A DNA stretch of 64,000 nt from Pseudobowmanella zhangzhouensis. Lineage in GTDB: Bacteria > Pseudomonadota > Gammaproteobacteria > Enterobacterales > Alteromonadaceae. Position 1 is the stretch's first letter; each line of letters opens with the position of its first letter. The stretch lies in assembly GCF_042662685.1 (NCBI RefSeq), contig NZ_JBHSYO010000002.1:1-64000 (forward strand), read 5' to 3'. Below the pieces are notes generated by a model. It searched no databases. It was not told the DNA's origin and saw nothing but the letters and a program-made list of their open reading frames with translations. Below, piece after piece: positions 62,600-64,000 of the stretch. The translations under genes were made by a program, and so were the position numbers.

Positions 62600-64000
62600 G
62601 CCTGATACTCCATTCACTGACGGGCAAACCACTTTGTACCCAGTGGGCATATTGTTCAACTAACTGCGCTAATGCCTGTTGCTGAGGATATTGCTGGCGT
62701 AGCGCCTCCAATTGTTGTCGCTGCCAACGGGCGCCAGTCTGACCAACCTGCAAACGTTTCTCGATGATACTCAAAAAGCGTTTTTGCTCTAACTGGTCAA
62801 CCCCCAGCATGGTCAGGCCCTGATACGCCTTGGGCAACACACTTTGCAGAATGTCGCTTATCGGCAACTCTTCAAGCACGCCGGTGACACCATTTGGCCA
62901 TAACAATTTGGCATCCAGTCCCTGCTGCGCCGCACGATAAAAATTGTACTCAGCCAGCTTAAATGGCAAACGCGCGGTGAAATCTTCGATTTGGGAGGCC
63001 AATCCCATGGCCAGACCTATGCTGAGCGCAGCATTTGCCACCATATCCAATATCGACGGGCCAGCCGGTAACGCGCGAAATTCAATGCGCACGTGACCGT
63101 TTCCGGTATGACTGTAAACCGGCCGCAACCAGGGCCAGGTAGTACCCATATGCAGATTTAATTCTGTCAGGCGAGGTAAATCAGACGCACTCTCGTCACA
63201 GCACACAGGCAACAGTGGCGGAAACAGCGACACCACCTCAGCATAGAGCTCCCAGGCATCGCGTCTGACCCACCCCAGCCCAAATGACACGCGCGCAGGC
63301 TGTTGCCATTCAAATTCGGCGTCTTTACGCACATCCAGTGATTGTTTAAACAGTGCAACCCGGGTTTCATCCCATAATAATTTGCCCATTAAGGCGGGCG
63401 AATTGGCGCTGATCGCAATTACCAGGGGTAAGGTCAGCAAGGCTGCATTAAACACATTGGCGAATTGCTGGTTTGGCACCATCATATGCACCTGAAACGA
63501 GGTGTTAGCGCCTTCCGCGGTCACATCATCAATTTGCATATTTAACGATTCAACTCCATTGATACGCAGGTTAAAGGGTTCACCACGGCGGCGGCTAAGT
63601 TGCTCGACCAACGCTTGATATCGCATCAACGGGGTCATATTCGCTACGCCCAATTGTTCAACGCATAAAGTAGGTAAAATACCAATGGGGATGGCGCGGG
63701 TCTGCTGAGCGGCACACACTGTTTGCAAAAAGGCGAGTTTATCCTGCAGTTCTTTTTGCAAGGCCAGAAATGGCTGCCCGGCCAATGGCTGGGTGGATAA
63801 ATTAAGTTCGAGATTGTAGCGATTAAGTTCGGGTTGAAACTGGGGATCATCCAACGCAGACAGAATGCTCTGGTTGTTCATCTGGCACTGGGCATGATCA
63901 TTGATCAAATACATTTCCAGTTCGGCGCCCATACAAAGCGCCATCTGGCCAAAAGATGGCTGACGAATGATGTGCTTTAACTGCGCCAGTTGACTGGACA
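62589..64000 (-). CDS. GCS2-type glutamate-cysteine ligase family protein, 5' partial
   Basis: Carboxylate-amine ligase forming a gamma-glutamyl amide. Seen: MGAELEMYLIND (the E.E metal site near the N-terminus), RRRGEPFNLRINGVESL, TSFQVHMMVPN and HVRIEFRALPAGP. An ATG lies at 63944, but the frame stays open past it to the window edge (residues such as LKHIIRQPSFGQ), and GCS2 proteins normally have residues before that motif, so the true start is outside. Acts with the coupled desuccinylase-like enzyme; its amine substrate may not be cysteine. Confidence 0.83.
   Translation of the reverse strand, partial: SSQLAQLKHIIRQPSFGQMALCMGAELEMYLINDHAQCQMNNQSILSALDDPQFQPELNRYNLELNLSTQPLAGQPFLALQKELQDKLAFLQTVCAAQQTRAIPIGILPTLCVEQLGVANMTPLMRYQALVEQLSRRRGEPFNLRINGVESLNMQIDDVTAEGANTSFQVHMMVPNQQFANVFNAALLTLPLVIAISANSPALMGKLLWDETRVALFKQSLDVRKDAEFEWQQPARVSFGLGWVRRDAWELYAEVVSLFPPLLPVCCDESASDLPRLTELNLHMGTTWPWLRPVYSHTGNGHVRIEFRALPAGPSILDMVANAALSIGLAMGLASQIEDFTARLPFKLAEYNFYRAAQQGLDAKLLWPNGVTGVLEELPISDILQSVLPKAYQGLTMLGVDQLEQKRFLSIIEKRLQVGQTGARWQRQQLEALRQQYPQQQALAQLVEQYAHWVQSGLPVSEWSIRHAG

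Overview
The window looks like chromosome from a marine-type gammaproteobacterium, probably of the Alteromonadales. The grounds are an RstAB-like pair next to MipA/OmpV and DUF3019 genes, a complete bioA/bioBFCD locus with a BirA-type operator, SppA of 618 aa, YaiL, YiaD-like OmpA and DUF5916 proteins, and a sedentary chromosomal integron. The order is inferred from gene content; no rRNA or tRNA gene was recognised. Gene density is high, and operons are tight with many ATGA, GTGA and TAATG overlaps.

Left part (0-20.9 kb). On the minus strand: an envelope-type two-component system (rstB/rstA-like) with an outer-membrane barrel, a DUF3019 protein and a MipA-like protein. Next comes a six-gene, mostly translationally coupled operon (10095 down to 4395): a histidine-rich membrane protein, a KAS III-like condensing enzyme with an intact Cys-His-Asn triad, a haem-oxygenase-like di-iron oxidase, an unrecognised protein, and a pair of paralogous membrane-anchored proteins. 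A class II DAHP synthase lies just upstream. I could not match this operon to a described pathway, and it is one of the two best candidates for something new. Then btuD-btuC with a low-molecular-weight tyrosine phosphatase, htpX, divergent pepE, and the biotin genes bioD-C-F-B facing bioA across a BirA-like operator.

Middle (20.9-41 kb). asnS, a lipoprotein fusing an EEP-type hydrolase to a HAD acid phosphatase, a nitroreductase, a DoxX protein, a 59-aa small ORF, fadH, sppA, a cold-shock gene with a long leader, a small MscS-type channel, an RND efflux operon (lipoprotein adaptor plus two permeases), a GGDEF diguanylate cyclase and a cation/proton antiporter.

Integron (41.08-47.35 kb). A complete integron integrase reads leftward from a perfect LexA box. 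It is followed by nine same-strand cassette genes separated by attC-like sites that range from clear to decayed. Cassettes encode three small lipoproteins, two small membrane proteins, a stand-alone cyclodeaminase/cyclohydrolase-fold protein, a DUF2199 protein, a NERD plus zinc-finger protein and an unknown. There are no resistance genes, so this is a resident chromosomal array. A hypothetical gene and two GNAT acetyltransferases follow without attC sites.

Right part (48.8-64 kb). yaiL, a four-gene MacAB-like ABC exporter operon (adaptor, ATPase, two FtsX-type permeases), a methyltransferase, a PAS-containing chemotaxis receptor behind a lipoprotein and a 104-aa protein, an Ntn-type isoaspartyl peptidase, a CBM9/DUF5916 outer-membrane protein, a YiaD-like OmpA lipoprotein, and an M14-type desuccinylase-like enzyme coupled to a GCS2-type glutamate-cysteine ligase whose 5' end runs off the window.
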